In this document: positions 49,745 through 59,219 of the stretch, piece by piece | Layout of the letters: each line of letters opens with the position of its first letter | Position numbering within the stretch: the first letter of the stretch is position 1 | Source of the DNA: Brevibacterium sp. CCUG 69071 | Lineage (GTDB): Bacteria > Actinomycetota > Actinomycetes > Actinomycetales > Brevibacteriaceae | Reading direction: 5' to 3' | Length of the DNA: 64,000 nt | NCBI RefSeq assembly: GCF_021023135.1 | Contig: NZ_PGFV01000003.1 | Location: 310,001-374,000, forward strand | Notes under the pieces: model-generated | Told to the model about the DNA's origin: nothing | The model's database searches: none | What the model saw: only the letters and a program-made list of their open reading frames with translations | Program-made: the position numbers and the translations under genes

Positions 49745-51975
49745 TGGCCAAACGCGGTTTCAACCTACCTCGAAGAGCATGAGGAGACCGACCGCCTCAT
49801 CCCCCTGGCCGATCACCCCCGGCTGAACCTCCACTGGGTCCCTCGCCGAGGCGACTCCTCCCTGGCGGCGGCCCTGGAGTCCCGTGATTGGTCGGATTGG
49901 CACGTGTGGACGGCTCCGGAGTCCGGCTCGCTCAAACAGCTGCGGTCCCGGCTGAAGGACGAGTTCGGCTTCCCGAAGTCCGTGATCACCGCGCGTGCGT
50001 AATGGTACTCGGGACGCGCCTTCGGGTCGATGCGCGGCGGAAAGAAGGAGGAGCCGCAGCAGGCGACTACCCCGGAGACGCCCGAAACCCTCGCAGCACC
50101 CGCCGCCCCCACCTCGGCGAGCCCGGCTTCAACTACCCCTCCCCCGAAGGGCTCGTGGAAGGCCGATGCCGGGAGGCGTCTCATCGCCGAACTCAAGCCG
50201 ACGCTGTGGATCGCGGGCATCCTCCAGGGCATCGTCACCCTCGTCGAGCTCGCCCCCTACGTCCTCCTCGTCGAACTCTCCCGTCAGCTGCTCTCCGGCG
50301 CGAACGCCGAGCGACTCTGGACCACGGGCATCTGGGCTCTGAGCCTCATGGCCACCGGCATCCTGCTGTCGGCGGCGCTGATGTTCTGGCTCCACCTCGT
50401 CGACGCCCGATTCGAGAGGAGTCTGCGGCAGAGGCTTCTCGACAAGCTCTCGCGACTGCCGCTCGGGTGGTTCGTCGATCGCGGCTCGGGCCGGATCAAG
50501 CAGATCGTTCAGGACGACACCCTGTCCCTGCACTACCTCGTCACACATGCGGTCTCCGATGCCGTGCAGGCAGCGGTGGCTCCCATCGCGGTGCTCGTCT
50601 ACCTGTTCATCGTCGACTGGCGCATCGGACTCGTCCTGCTCGTGCCCGTGCTCGTCTACATCATCGCGATGTACATCATGCTCATCCAGTCCGGGTCGAA
50701 GCCGAAACAGGCCCTGACCTGGAAGGAGACCCTCAACGTCGAGGCCGGCGGGTACCTGGCCGGGCAGCCCGTGGTCCGCGTCTTCGGCGGCGCGGCGGCC
50801 TCCCGGTTCCGCACCCGCCTCGACGAATACATCCGCTTCCTCTCGGACTGGCAGCGACCCTTCACGAAGTACAAGACGGTGATGGACCTCGCGAACCGTC
50901 CCGGTACGTTCCTCCTGCTCATCATCGCCCTGGGCACCCTGCTCACCGTGACCGGGTCGATGGATCCGATCGATCTGCTGCCTTTCCTCTTCCTCGGCAC
51001 GACCTTCGGATCCCGCCTGCTCGGCATCGGCTAGGGCATCTCGGGGCTGAGCACCGGGCTGCTCGCGGCCCGGCGGATCCGCAACGTCCTCGACGAGGAG
51101 GAGCTCACGGTCCGGGCACCCGGTGACTCCCATGCGCCTCCCGCCGAGGCAGCCCCCACCTCGGCGGGGGACGCCACCTCCCCCGCCGGTGCGGCAGTCC
51201 CCGCGGGCCTCGTCGAATTCGACCACGTCGGCTTCGCCTACCGACCCGGCGTGCCCGTCATCGACGATGTCAGCGTGAGGCTGCGGCCGGGAACCGTCAC
51301 GGCCCTCGTCGGGCCCTCGGGCTCGGGGAAATCGACGCTCGCGGCCCTGCTCGCCCGGTTCCACGACGTCGGTACCGGGGCCGTGCGCATCGGCGGAACG
51401 GACCTGCGTGAGCTCGAGACCGATGAGCTCTACACGCGGGTCGGATTCGTCTTCCAGGACACCCAGCTCATCCACGGCACGGTGGCCGAGAACATCGCTC
51501 TCGCGGTGCCCGAGGCGGACCGGCAGCGGATCGTCGACGCCGCGAAGCAGGCCCAGATCCACGAGCGCATCGAGGCGCTGCCGGCCGGCTACGACACCGT
51601 GCTCGGCCCCGACGCCGCGCTCTCCGGCGGCGAACGGCAGCGGCTGAGCATCGCCCGGGCGATCCTCGCCGACACCCCGGTCCTCGTCCTCGACGAAGCC
51701 ACGGCCTTCGCCGATCCCGAATCCGAACACCTCGTGCAGCAGGCCCTCGGTCGGCTCTCGGCGGGGCGGACCGTGCTCGTCATCGCCCACCGTCTCCACA
51801 CGATCACCGAGGTCGATTCCATCGTCGTCCTCGACGGCGGGCGGATCGCCGAGACCGGCACCCATGCCGAACTCCTCGCCTCGGGCGGACGCTACCGTCG
51901 GCTGTGGGACGCGCGGGAGGCCGACCCACCTCGGCGAGCGCCGCCGCTTCCGCCTCCGAAGGAGCCGCCCGATGA
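49744..51975 (+). pseudogene. irtA: irtA-like siderophore ABC importer with fused siderophore-interacting domain, multiply broken
   Basis: Remains of an IrtA-type protein: FAD-binding siderophore-interacting domain, ABC membrane domain and nucleotide-binding domain in one chain. Lesions: (1) MAKRGFN at 49744 joins out of frame to YLEEHEETDRLIPLADHPRL near 49766, so roughly 150 or more codons are deleted; (2) TAA at 50000-50002 in AR-A[12 protein letters not shown], where IrtA has Tyr; (3) TAG at 51032-51034 in LLGIG[18 protein letters not shown], again a Tyr position; (4) a missing C near 51925-51927 in the tail, without which the stop at 51973-51975 would overlap irtB. Membrane and ATPase motifs ([35 protein letters not shown]) are otherwise well kept. 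Confidence 0.85.
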
Positions 51976-53786
51976 TCCGCACGTTCTTCGCTCTCCTCCC
52001 CGCGGACCGTCACCGGAAGGCGTTCCTGCACGTGGGGCTGACCCTGCTCAGCGTCATCCTCCGGGCGCTCGGTGCGGTCCTCCTCGTGCCCCTCATCGCG
52101 GCTCTTTTCGGCCCCGATCCGGCCCGCGCCTGGCCCTGGGTGGGACTGCTCGCCCTGGTCACCGCCGCCGGATGGGTCATCGACGCCGTGATCTCACGGA
52201 TCGGCATCGACCTCGGCTTCGCCCTGCTGGACAACGCTCAGCACGGGGTGGCCGACCGTCTGGCCCGGATCAGGCTGAGTTGGTTCACCGCCTCCAACAC
52301 CGCCACCGCGCGGGAGGCCATCGCCTCCGGCGGACCCGACCTCGTCGGCATCATCGTCTACCTGCTCACCCCGCTGCTGGCCGGGATCACCCTGCCGGTC
52401 GCGATCGCCCTCGCCCTGCTGCCGATCTCGGTGCCGTTGGGCATCGCCGCCCTCATCGGGGTCCCGATCCTGCTCGCGGCCTTCCTCGGCGGCGCCCGCA
52501 TCGGACGACGAGCCGACCGTGCCGCGGCCGAGTCGAACACCGAGCTGACCGAGCGCGTCGTCGAATTCGCCCACACCCAGCAGGCCCTGCGCGCCGCCCG
52601 CCGCTCGGCACCGGCGCGCAGCCTCGTCGGAGCCGCCCTGGCCCGGCAGCACGGGGCGACGATGAAGCTCATGCTTCTCCAGATTCCCGGCCAGCTGCTC
52701 TTCGGTCTCGCCAGCCAGCTGGCGCTGCTCATCCTCGCCGGAACGACCGCCTATCTGACGGTGACGGGCCGCCTCGGTGTGGCCGAGGCGATCGCCCTCA
52801 TCGTCGTCATCACCCGCTACCTCGAGCCCTTCACCTCCCTGGCCGAGCTCGCCCCCGCGATCGAGACGACCACCGGGGTGCTGCGCACCATCCGCGCCGT
52901 CCTCGAGGCCCCGACCACCTCGCGCGGGACGACGTCGGCCGAGTTCGCCGCGCCGCCCCGGATCGAGTTCCAGCAGGTCTCCTTCCGCTACGGACAGACC
53001 GAGGAGGGCCGGGCCGACGGCGGCCAAAACGCCGCCGAGGTGCTCCATGAGCTCGACCTCAGCGTCGAACCGGGTACGACGACGGCGATCATCGGACCCT
53101 CCGGTTCGGGGAAGTCGACGATCCTGTCCCTCGTGGCGGGCCTGCAGGAGCCGAGCTCGGGCCGGGTGCTCATCGACGGCCAGGATCCGCGCGACTGGGA
53201 CGCCGAGACCCGCCGGCGCGCGGCCAGCGTCGTCTTCCAGCATCCCTATCTGTTCGAAGGCAGCATCCGCGAGAACATCCTCGCCGGCGCCATGGGCAGC
53301 CCGGGCACCACCGGCGCCACCGACAGCACTACCGACGCCACCCACCACCACCTCGACACCGTCGCCCGCCTGGCCAGGGTCGACGAACTGACCACCCGGC
53401 TGCCCGGCGGCTGGGAGGCCGAGGTCGGCGAGGGCGGCACGGCGCTGTCCGGCGGCGAGCGCCAACGGGTCTCGATCGCCCGCGCCATCCTCAAGCCCGC
53501 GCCGATCCTCCTCGTCGATGAGGCGACGAGCGCCCTGGACACGGAGAACGAGACCGCGATCGTCACCGCCCTGACCGAGGACGCGACCCCGCGCACGCGC
53601 ATCCTCGTCGCCCACCGCCTGGAGAGCATCCGCACCGCCGATCGTGTGATCTTCCTCGCGGACGGCGGCGTGGTCGAGGACGGTTCGATCGAGCAGCTGC
53701 TGGCCGCGAACGGACGCTTCGCCCACTTCTGGAGCGAGCAGGACGCGGCGGCCGATTGGAAGCTCGGAACCCCCAACCCGGACTGA
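51972..53786 (+). CDS. irtB: Siderophore ABC importer subunit, IrtB-like
   Basis: A 604-residue exporter-fold ABC protein. Six membrane helices ([41 protein letters not shown] and onward) are followed by an ATPase domain with GPSGSGKST (about 376), [43 protein letters not shown] and VAHR. Full length with no visible lesion. ATG at 51972 follows AAGGAG and overlaps the expected irtA stop. IrtAB normally works as a heterodimer importing ferric mycobactin-type siderophores; here the partner is broken, so function is uncertain. Confidence 0.9.
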   Translation: MIRTFFALLPADRHRKAFLHVGLTLLSVILRALGAVLLVPLIAALFGPDPARAWPWVGLLALVTAAGWVIDAVISRIGIDLGFALLDNAQHGVADRLARIRLSWFTASNTATAREAIASGGPDLVGIIVYLLTPLLAGITLPVAIALALLPISVPLGIAALIGVPILLAAFLGGARIGRRADRAAAESNTELTERVVEFAHTQQALRAARRSAPARSLVGAALARQHGATMKLMLLQIPGQLLFGLASQLALLILAGTTAYLTVTGRLGVAEAIALIVVITRYLEPFTSLAELAPAIETTTGVLRTIRAVLEAPTTSRGTTSAEFAAPPRIEFQQVSFRYGQTEEGRADGGQNAAEVLHELDLSVEPGTTTAIIGPSGSGKSTILSLVAGLQEPSSGRVLIDGQDPRDWDAETRRRAASVVFQHPYLFEGSIRENILAGAMGSPGTTGATDSTTDATHHHLDTVARLARVDELTTRLPGGWEAEVGEGGTALSGGERQRVSIARAILKPAPILLVDEATSALDTENETAIVTALTEDATPRTRILVAHRLESIRTADRVIFLADGGVVEDGSIEQLLAANGRFAHFWSEQDAAADWKLGTPNPD

Positions 53787-53849
53787 TCGGCAAGGACACG
53801 CCACTGAGACCGGAGTCACCTCGTCTTCGGGATGACCCGGGGTTCGGCA

Positions 53850-53866
53850 TATGATGGTGGCATCAT
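53850..53866. promoter_or_regulatory. Palindrome and -10 box upstream of the mevalonate operon
   Basis: TATGAT (53850-53855) is a fair -10 element and overlaps a perfect repeat ATGATG-gtgg-CATCAT (53851-53866). The mvk start is 26 bp downstream at 53892. A protein bound here would block transcription of the whole pathway. Confidence 0.45.
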
Positions 53867-53891
53867 TCCACGGACCCCGAAACCCACCTGC

Positions 53892-54884
53892 ATGCACAAT
53901 TCCTCACTGACCGACCCGAGTTCGACCGCGCACACCCGCGGCGAGGCATCGGCGGATACCGCGCAGGGCCTTGCCCATGCGAAGGCGATCCTCTTCGGAG
54001 AGCACGCCGTGGTCTACGGGTCCCCCGCCTTCGCCGTGCCCCTGCACGGGCTCGCCGCCCAGGCCGACATCCGGTACTCCCCGGGCAGGGAGACGCGCAT
54101 CGAGAGCCAGCTGTTCGCCGGCACCGTGCTCGCCGCCCCCGAACCCATGGGTCCCGTCGTCGCCGGGCTGCGCGCCGCCCTCGAGGCGACCGGTGAGGGC
54201 ATCGCCGAGGTGGAGCTGACCATCCGCAGCGCGATCCCCCACGGTCGTGGCTTGGGTTCCTCGGCCGCCGTCGCCACGGCCGTGGCCCGCGCCGTGGCCG
54301 GGCTGCGCGAACACACTTTCGACGAGTTCGCCCTCCACGAGATCGTGCAGAAGGCCGAGACCGTCGCCCACGGCCGGCCCAGCGGCATCGACGCCTGGGC
54401 CGTCGCCACCCCCGCCCCCATCCGCTTCCAGGGCGGACGGGCCACCACGATCGAGGTCGGCAGACCGCTGACCTTCGTGCTCGCCGATTCCGGCCATCAC
54501 GGATCCACCGCCGAGGCGGTCGCCGGGGTCCGTGCGCTCCGCGATTCCGCGCCGACGACGATCGACCCGATGATCGCCCGCCTGGCCGAGCTGACCGAAT
54601 CCGCGATCGACGACGTCCGTCGCGGTGACCGCGATGCCATCGGTGGGCGTATGCTCGAGGCGCACCGACTCCTCACCGAGCTCGGCGTGAGCACTCCGAC
54701 GTTGGGCTCCCTCGTCGACGCGGCGACCGCCGCCGGAGCCAGGGGAGCCAAGCTCACCGGCGGAGGGCTCGGCGGCTGCGTGCTCGCACTGGCCGATTCG
54801 GCCGAGCAGGCCGAAGAGCTCGCGGATGCGCTGCGCGCGGCCGGAGCACCCCGCACCTGGACCACGGAGGTATCGAGGACATGA
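53892..54884 (+). CDS. mvk: Mevalonate kinase
   Basis: A 330-residue GHMP kinase: phosphorylates mevalonate to 5-phosphomevalonate. Landmarks are AKAILFGEHAVVYGSPAFAVPL, the ATP loop PHGRGLGSSAAVATA, HGRPSGIDAWAV and KLTGGGLGGCVLAL. An ATG at 53832 is in frame, but the palindromic promoter falls inside that extension; ATG 53892 fits better. First gene of six. Overlaps mvaD by ATGA. Confidence 0.93.
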   Translation: MHNSSLTDPSSTAHTRGEASADTAQGLAHAKAILFGEHAVVYGSPAFAVPLHGLAAQADIRYSPGRETRIESQLFAGTVLAAPEPMGPVVAGLRAALEATGEGIAEVELTIRSAIPHGRGLGSSAAVATAVARAVAGLREHTFDEFALHEIVQKAETVAHGRPSGIDAWAVATPAPIRFQGGRATTIEVGRPLTFVLADSGHHGSTAEAVAGVRALRDSAPTTIDPMIARLAELTESAIDDVRRGDRDAIGGRMLEAHRLLTELGVSTPTLGSLVDAATAAGARGAKLTGGGLGGCVLALADSAEQAEELADALRAAGAPRTWTTEVSRT

Positions 54885-55870
54885 GGACGAGCACGGCCAG
54901 GGCGTATCCCAACATCGCCCTCGTCAAGTACTGGGGCAAGGCCGACGAGGCCCGCATCCTGCCGGCCGCCGGCAGCCTGTCGATGACCCTCGATGACTTC
55001 GAGACCACGACCACGGTCGTTCCCGCTCCCGAGGCCGATGCCGATGTCCTCGAACTCGACGGCACCTTCGCCGATGCCGACGCCACCGGCCGCATCACCA
55101 CGTTCCTCGACCATGTCCGGACCCTCGCCGGCTCCACGGACAGAGTCCTCGTCCGCTCCCGCAACTCCGTGCCCACCGGGGCCGGACTGGCCTCCTCGGC
55201 GTCGGGCTTCGCGGCGCTGGCCACAGCCGCCGCGAACGCCTTCGAACTCGATCTCGACACCCGCGATCTCAGTCGGCTGGCCCGCCTCGGCTCCGGTTCC
55301 GCCTGCCGCTCCGTGGTGCCCGGCATGGCCGTGTGGCACTCCGGGGACGATGAGACCTCCTTCGCCGAACCCGTGGACGCCCCCGACATGCGGATGGTCA
55401 TCGTCACCGTCGACCGCGGCCGCAAAGCGGTCTCGAGCCGCACCGCGATGCGTCTGACCGCGCAGACCTCCCCGTTCTACGACGCCTGGGTGTCCTCGAC
55501 CGAGGCCAGCCTCGAGAAGATGATCGCAGCCTGTGAGGCCGGCGACTTCACGGCCGTCGGCGAGATCACCGAGTCCCATGCCCTGCGCATGCACGCGGTC
55601 ATCGCGTCCACGGAGCCTCCGATCCGCTATCTGCGCCCGCGCAGCGTGGCGATCTTCGACGCCGTCGCGGAACTGCGCGAACAGGGACTCGAAGCCTATT
55701 CCACGGCCGACGCCGGACCGAACGTCGCGGTCATCGTCCGCCCCGCGGACGCCGAGCGGCTGGCCGCCCAGCTGACCGAATTCGGTGAGGTCCGCGTCGT
55801 CGCCCCCGGGCCCGGTGCCGAACTGCTGAGCGCAGACGCCGAGGTGCCCGCCGCCGAGGTGAGCGCATGA
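54881..55870 (+). CDS. mvaD: Diphosphomevalonate decarboxylase
   Basis: A 329-residue GHMP-fold enzyme converting 5-diphosphomevalonate to isopentenyl diphosphate. Signature ARAYPNIALVKYWGKADE with the conserved Lys, then PTGAGLASSASGFAALATAA and SGSACRSVVPG. ATG overlaps the mvk stop; its own stop overlaps the pmk start. Third step chemically but second gene, the order known for actinomycete mevalonate operons. Confidence 0.93.
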   Translation: MRTSTARAYPNIALVKYWGKADEARILPAAGSLSMTLDDFETTTTVVPAPEADADVLELDGTFADADATGRITTFLDHVRTLAGSTDRVLVRSRNSVPTGAGLASSASGFAALATAAANAFELDLDTRDLSRLARLGSGSACRSVVPGMAVWHSGDDETSFAEPVDAPDMRMVIVTVDRGRKAVSSRTAMRLTAQTSPFYDAWVSSTEASLEKMIAACEAGDFTAVGEITESHALRMHAVIASTEPPIRYLRPRSVAIFDAVAELREQGLEAYSTADAGPNVAVIVRPADAERLAAQLTEFGEVRVVAPGPGAELLSADAEVPAAEVSA

Positions 55871-56955
55871 TCGAGACGCGTGCGCCGGGCAAGCTCTACG
55901 TCGCCGGTGAGTACGCGGTCGTCGAACCCGGCGAACCCGCCGTGCTCGTCGCCGTAGACCGCTACATCACCGTGCAGCTGAGCGAGAGCCGCGATGTCGG
56001 TCGGATCCATTCGAGCGAATACGGGCAGGCGCCGCTGGTCTGGCACCGCGAGGCCGACAACCAGAGCATCGTCCTCGAGCACCGCCCCGCAGACTATGTG
56101 CTCTCGGCGATCACCGCTGTTGAAGAGCTGCGTTCGGAGATCGGCACCGCCCCGCGCTACTTCGACCTCGACATCTCCAGCGAACTCGACGATGCGAACG
56201 GCCGGAAGTTCGGCCTCGGCTCCTCGGGAGCGGTGACCGTGGCGACGATCGCCGCCCTCGACGAGTTCTACTCCCTGGGCCTGACCCGCACCGAACGCTT
56301 CAAGCTCGCCCTGCTTGCGACCATCGCCGTCGCACCGACGGCCTCGGGCGGAGACCTCGCGGCAAGCACCTTCGGCGGCTGGATCCGCTTCACCTCCCCC
56401 GACCGGCAGGCCCTGCGCGCACACCGCGAGAAGCACGGGGTCGCCTCGGCGCTGTCCTGCTCGGAATGGGCCGGCTCCGGGGCCGCCCGCCTCGCCCCGC
56501 CCGAAACCCTGCAGCTCCTCGTCGGCTGGACCGGTTCCCCGGCCTCGACCGAACGCCTCGTCGAACGGGTGCGCCTGCCCGGCGCCGAGGCCCAGCAGCC
56601 CTACGAGACCTTCACCTCCGACAGCCGCGCCTGCGTCGACGCCCTCGTGACTTCCTTCGCCGCCGCTGACGGCCGCGCCCTCGAATGCATCCGCCAGGCC
56701 CGCCGACTGCTGCAGCGCCTCGGCGCCTCCTCGGGCAGCCAGATCGAGACCGAGCAGCTGCGCAACCTGTGCGATATCGCCGAGAGCTACGGGGCCGCGG
56801 CCAAGCCCTCCGGTGCCGGCGGCGGGGACTGCGGAATCGCGCTCTCGGACGCCGAACTGCCGACGATCGACATCCTCCGCGAATGGGAGAGGCACGGCAT
56901 CCGCCGCCTCAGCCTGTCCCCGCACGCGGCAGAGGGAGACATCGATGACTTCTGA
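55867..56955 (+). CDS. Phosphomevalonate kinase
   Basis: A 362-residue GHMP kinase making 5-diphosphomevalonate. The N-terminus APGKLYVAGEYAVVEPGEPAVLVAV is followed by KFGLGSSGAVTVATIAAL, ASGGDLAASTFGGWIRF and KPSGAGGGDCGIAL. Start overlaps the mvaD stop (ATGA) and the end overlaps the fni start by 11 bp. Length and motifs fit the bacterial/actinomycete PMK group. Confidence 0.92.
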   Translation: MIETRAPGKLYVAGEYAVVEPGEPAVLVAVDRYITVQLSESRDVGRIHSSEYGQAPLVWHREADNQSIVLEHRPADYVLSAITAVEELRSEIGTAPRYFDLDISSELDDANGRKFGLGSSGAVTVATIAALDEFYSLGLTRTERFKLALLATIAVAPTASGGDLAASTFGGWIRFTSPDRQALRAHREKHGVASALSCSEWAGSGAARLAPPETLQLLVGWTGSPASTERLVERVRLPGAEAQQPYETFTSDSRACVDALVTSFAAADGRALECIRQARRLLQRLGASSGSQIETEQLRNLCDIAESYGAAAKPSGAGGGDCGIALSDAELPTIDILREWERHGIRRLSLSPHAAEGDIDDF

Positions 56956-58072
56956 GCACCCCGGCACCGGCCCCGACCCGGGCACCGACGCCCCGAACAC
57001 CGACACCTCCCGTGCCTCGCGCAAGGACGACCACGTCCGGCTCGCCACCGAGCAGCGCGCAGCGCGTCCGCCGCACACCGACTACGACGATCTCGAGTTC
57101 GTCCATCACGCGCTGTCCGGCACGAACCCCGAGAGCGTCGACATCTCCGTCACCGTGGGCGACTGGACCTGGGCCACGCCCTTCTACGTCAACGGGATGA
57201 CTGGGGGCACCGAAACCACCGGCCGGATCAACCGCGACTTGGCGATCGCCGCGCACGAGACCGGCCTGCCGATGGCCTGCGGGTCGATGAGCGTGGCCCT
57301 CGACGATGCCGAGGCCGCGAAGGGCTTCACCGTCATCCGCGAGGAGAACCCGAACGGATTCGTCATGGCCAACCTCGGCGCCGGTCGCGGCCCCGAGGAT
57401 GCCCGCCGCGCCGTCGAGCTGCTCGGCGCCGATGCCCTGCAGATCCACATCAACCCCGTGCAGGAGACCGCGATGCCCGAGGGCACCCGCGACTTCTCCG
57501 ACTGGGCCCGCGTGCTCGAAGAGGTCGTCGCGGCCTGTCCCGTGCCCGTCATCGTCAAGGAGGTCGGCTTCGGACTGAGCCGCCGCACTCTGGAGCGACT
57601 CGACTCGATCGGGGTCCGCTTCGCCGATGTCAGCGGGGCCGGCGGCACCGATTTCCTCGCCATCGAGAACGCCCGCAGCACGGCCGCCGAGGATTTCTCG
57701 ATGCTCACCGGATTCGGGCAGTCCGCACTGGCCTGCCTGCTCGACGCCCCCGCGGACGGACCGACCCTGTTGGCCTCGGGCGGAGTCCGCAACCCCTATG
57801 ATGTGGTCAAGGCGCTGTCCTGCGGGGCGCGGGCCGTCGGCGTCGCCGGCACCTTCCTGCAGGCCGTGCTCGACGGCGGACCCGAGCGTCTCGTCGAGCT
57901 CGTGCGCACCTGGCAGAATCAGACGACAGCACTGCTCGCCCTGCTCGGAGCCGACCGGCCCGAACAGCTCACCGGCACCGACCTGCTCACCCGCGGTCGC
58001 CTCGGCGAGTTCTGTCGTCTGCGCGGAATCGACGTCACCGCTCTGTCGCGGCGCTCCGAGCTGCATCGTTGA
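56945..58072 (+). CDS. fni: Type 2 isopentenyl-diphosphate delta-isomerase
   Basis: A 375-residue FMN-dependent isomerase interconverting IPP and DMAPP. Landmarks are RKDDHVRLATEQ, FYVNGMTGGTETTGRIN, MACGSMSVAL, INPVQE, VIVKEVGFGLS, SGAGGTDFLAIE and LASGGVRNPYDVVKAL. ATG 56945 follows GAGGGAGA within the end of the pmk gene; in-frame codons upstream are shadow. A disordered, Asp/Thr/Pro-rich stretch of about 25 residues precedes the fold. Confidence 0.93.
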   Translation: MTSEHPGTGPDPGTDAPNTDTSRASRKDDHVRLATEQRAARPPHTDYDDLEFVHHALSGTNPESVDISVTVGDWTWATPFYVNGMTGGTETTGRINRDLAIAAHETGLPMACGSMSVALDDAEAAKGFTVIREENPNGFVMANLGAGRGPEDARRAVELLGADALQIHINPVQETAMPEGTRDFSDWARVLEEVVAACPVPVIVKEVGFGLSRRTLERLDSIGVRFADVSGAGGTDFLAIENARSTAAEDFSMLTGFGQSALACLLDAPADGPTLLASGGVRNPYDVVKALSCGARAVGVAGTFLQAVLDGGPERLVELVRTWQNQTTALLALLGADRPEQLTGTDLLTRGRLGEFCRLRGIDVTALSRRSELHR

Positions 58073-58139
58073 TCAGGCACGTCGCCGTGTTCGGAGGACC
58101 AGAGGTCCGCGGAACGCACCATGATTCGAGGAGGAACCA

Positions 58140-59219
58140 GTGAACCAACCAGCAGGCAGCCGTGAGACCCTCACGGCGATCCCGACCACCTGGGTCGGCC
58201 CGCTGCGGGTCAGCGGCGCCGCCCTCGCCCCGGTCGGCACCCACACCGAGGTGGCCGTGCCCCTGGCCACCTACGAAACCCCGCTGTGGCCCTCGGTGGG
58301 CCGCGGCGCCTCGATCTCACGGGAGATCGAGGGCGGCATCCGGACCGTCATCGTCGACGAGCGGATGACCCGATCGACCCTGTTCGTCGCCGACAGCGCC
58401 ATCACCGCCGAGGCGGCCGCGCAGGGGATCCGGCACCGCCTGGCCGAACTCGAGGCCGTGGTCGAAGCCGGCAGCAAGCACGCCCGGCTGATCGAGATCC
58501 ACCCCGAGGTCGTCGGCAATCTCCTCTTCGTCCGCTTCGCCTTCCGCACGAACGACGCCTCCGGGCACAATATGGTCACCGCTGCCTCCGATGCGCTGAT
58601 GGAGCGGATCCTGTCCTGGGACCTGGGCTTGGGCTACGGCTCGGTGTCGGGCAACTTCTGCTCGGACAAGAAGGCCACCGCCGTCAACGGGATCCGCGGC
58701 CGCGGTCGCAATGTCGTCGCCGAGATCCTCCTGCCCCACGAGGTGGTCGAGCGTCGCCTGCGGTCCACGGCCGCGAAGATGACCGACATCGTGGTGCGCA
58801 AGAACCTCGTCGGCTCGACGATCGCCGGAGCCCTGCGCTCGGCCAACGCCCACTACGCGAACATGCTCCTCGCCTTCTACCTGGCCACGGGCCAGGATGC
58901 GGCGAACATCGTCGAGGGCTCGCAGGGCATCACCTATGCGGAGAACCGGGACGAAGGCCTGTACTTCTCGACCACCCTTCCCCACCTCATCGTCGGCACC
59001 GTGGGCAACGGCAAGCACCTGCCCCACGTCGACGAAGCACTGACCCGGCTCGGCTGCCGCGAGGACCGCGAACCCGGCGCCAACGCCGGACGCCTGGCCG
59101 CGCTGATGGCCGCGACCGTCCTCTGCGGCGAGCTCTCGCTGCTCGCCGCGCAGACGAATCCGGGAGAGCTGATGGCCACACACATGGAGATGGAACGCAG
59201 GGAGGCCGGTCAGGAATGA
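58140..59219 (+). CDS. Hydroxymethylglutaryl-CoA reductase
   Basis: A 359-residue enzyme making mevalonate from HMG-CoA with NADPH. Visible are ENRDEGLYFSTTLPHLIVGTVG, the catalytic Lys in CSDKKATAVNGIRGRGR, catalytic Asp in GQDAANIVEGS, and substrate-loop FRTNDASGHNMVTAAS. GTG at 58140 has a perfect AGGAGG ahead. It stands 67 bp after fni, the widest gap in the operon, and overlaps the synthase gene by ATGA. Confidence 0.93.
   Translation: MNQPAGSRETLTAIPTTWVGPLRVSGAALAPVGTHTEVAVPLATYETPLWPSVGRGASISREIEGGIRTVIVDERMTRSTLFVADSAITAEAAAQGIRHRLAELEAVVEAGSKHARLIEIHPEVVGNLLFVRFAFRTNDASGHNMVTAASDALMERILSWDLGLGYGSVSGNFCSDKKATAVNGIRGRGRNVVAEILLPHEVVERRLRSTAAKMTDIVVRKNLVGSTIAGALRSANAHYANMLLAFYLATGQDAANIVEGSQGITYAENRDEGLYFSTTLPHLIVGTVGNGKHLPHVDEALTRLGCREDREPGANAGRLAALMAATVLCGELSLLAAQTNPGELMATHMEMERREAGQE

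Noticed and set aside
50000-51034. Recoding of TAA and TAG as amino acids in irtA
   Set aside because: No recoding signals are visible, two different stop codons are involved, and the same gene has a large out-of-frame deletion and a tail frameshift, so decay is the simpler reading.
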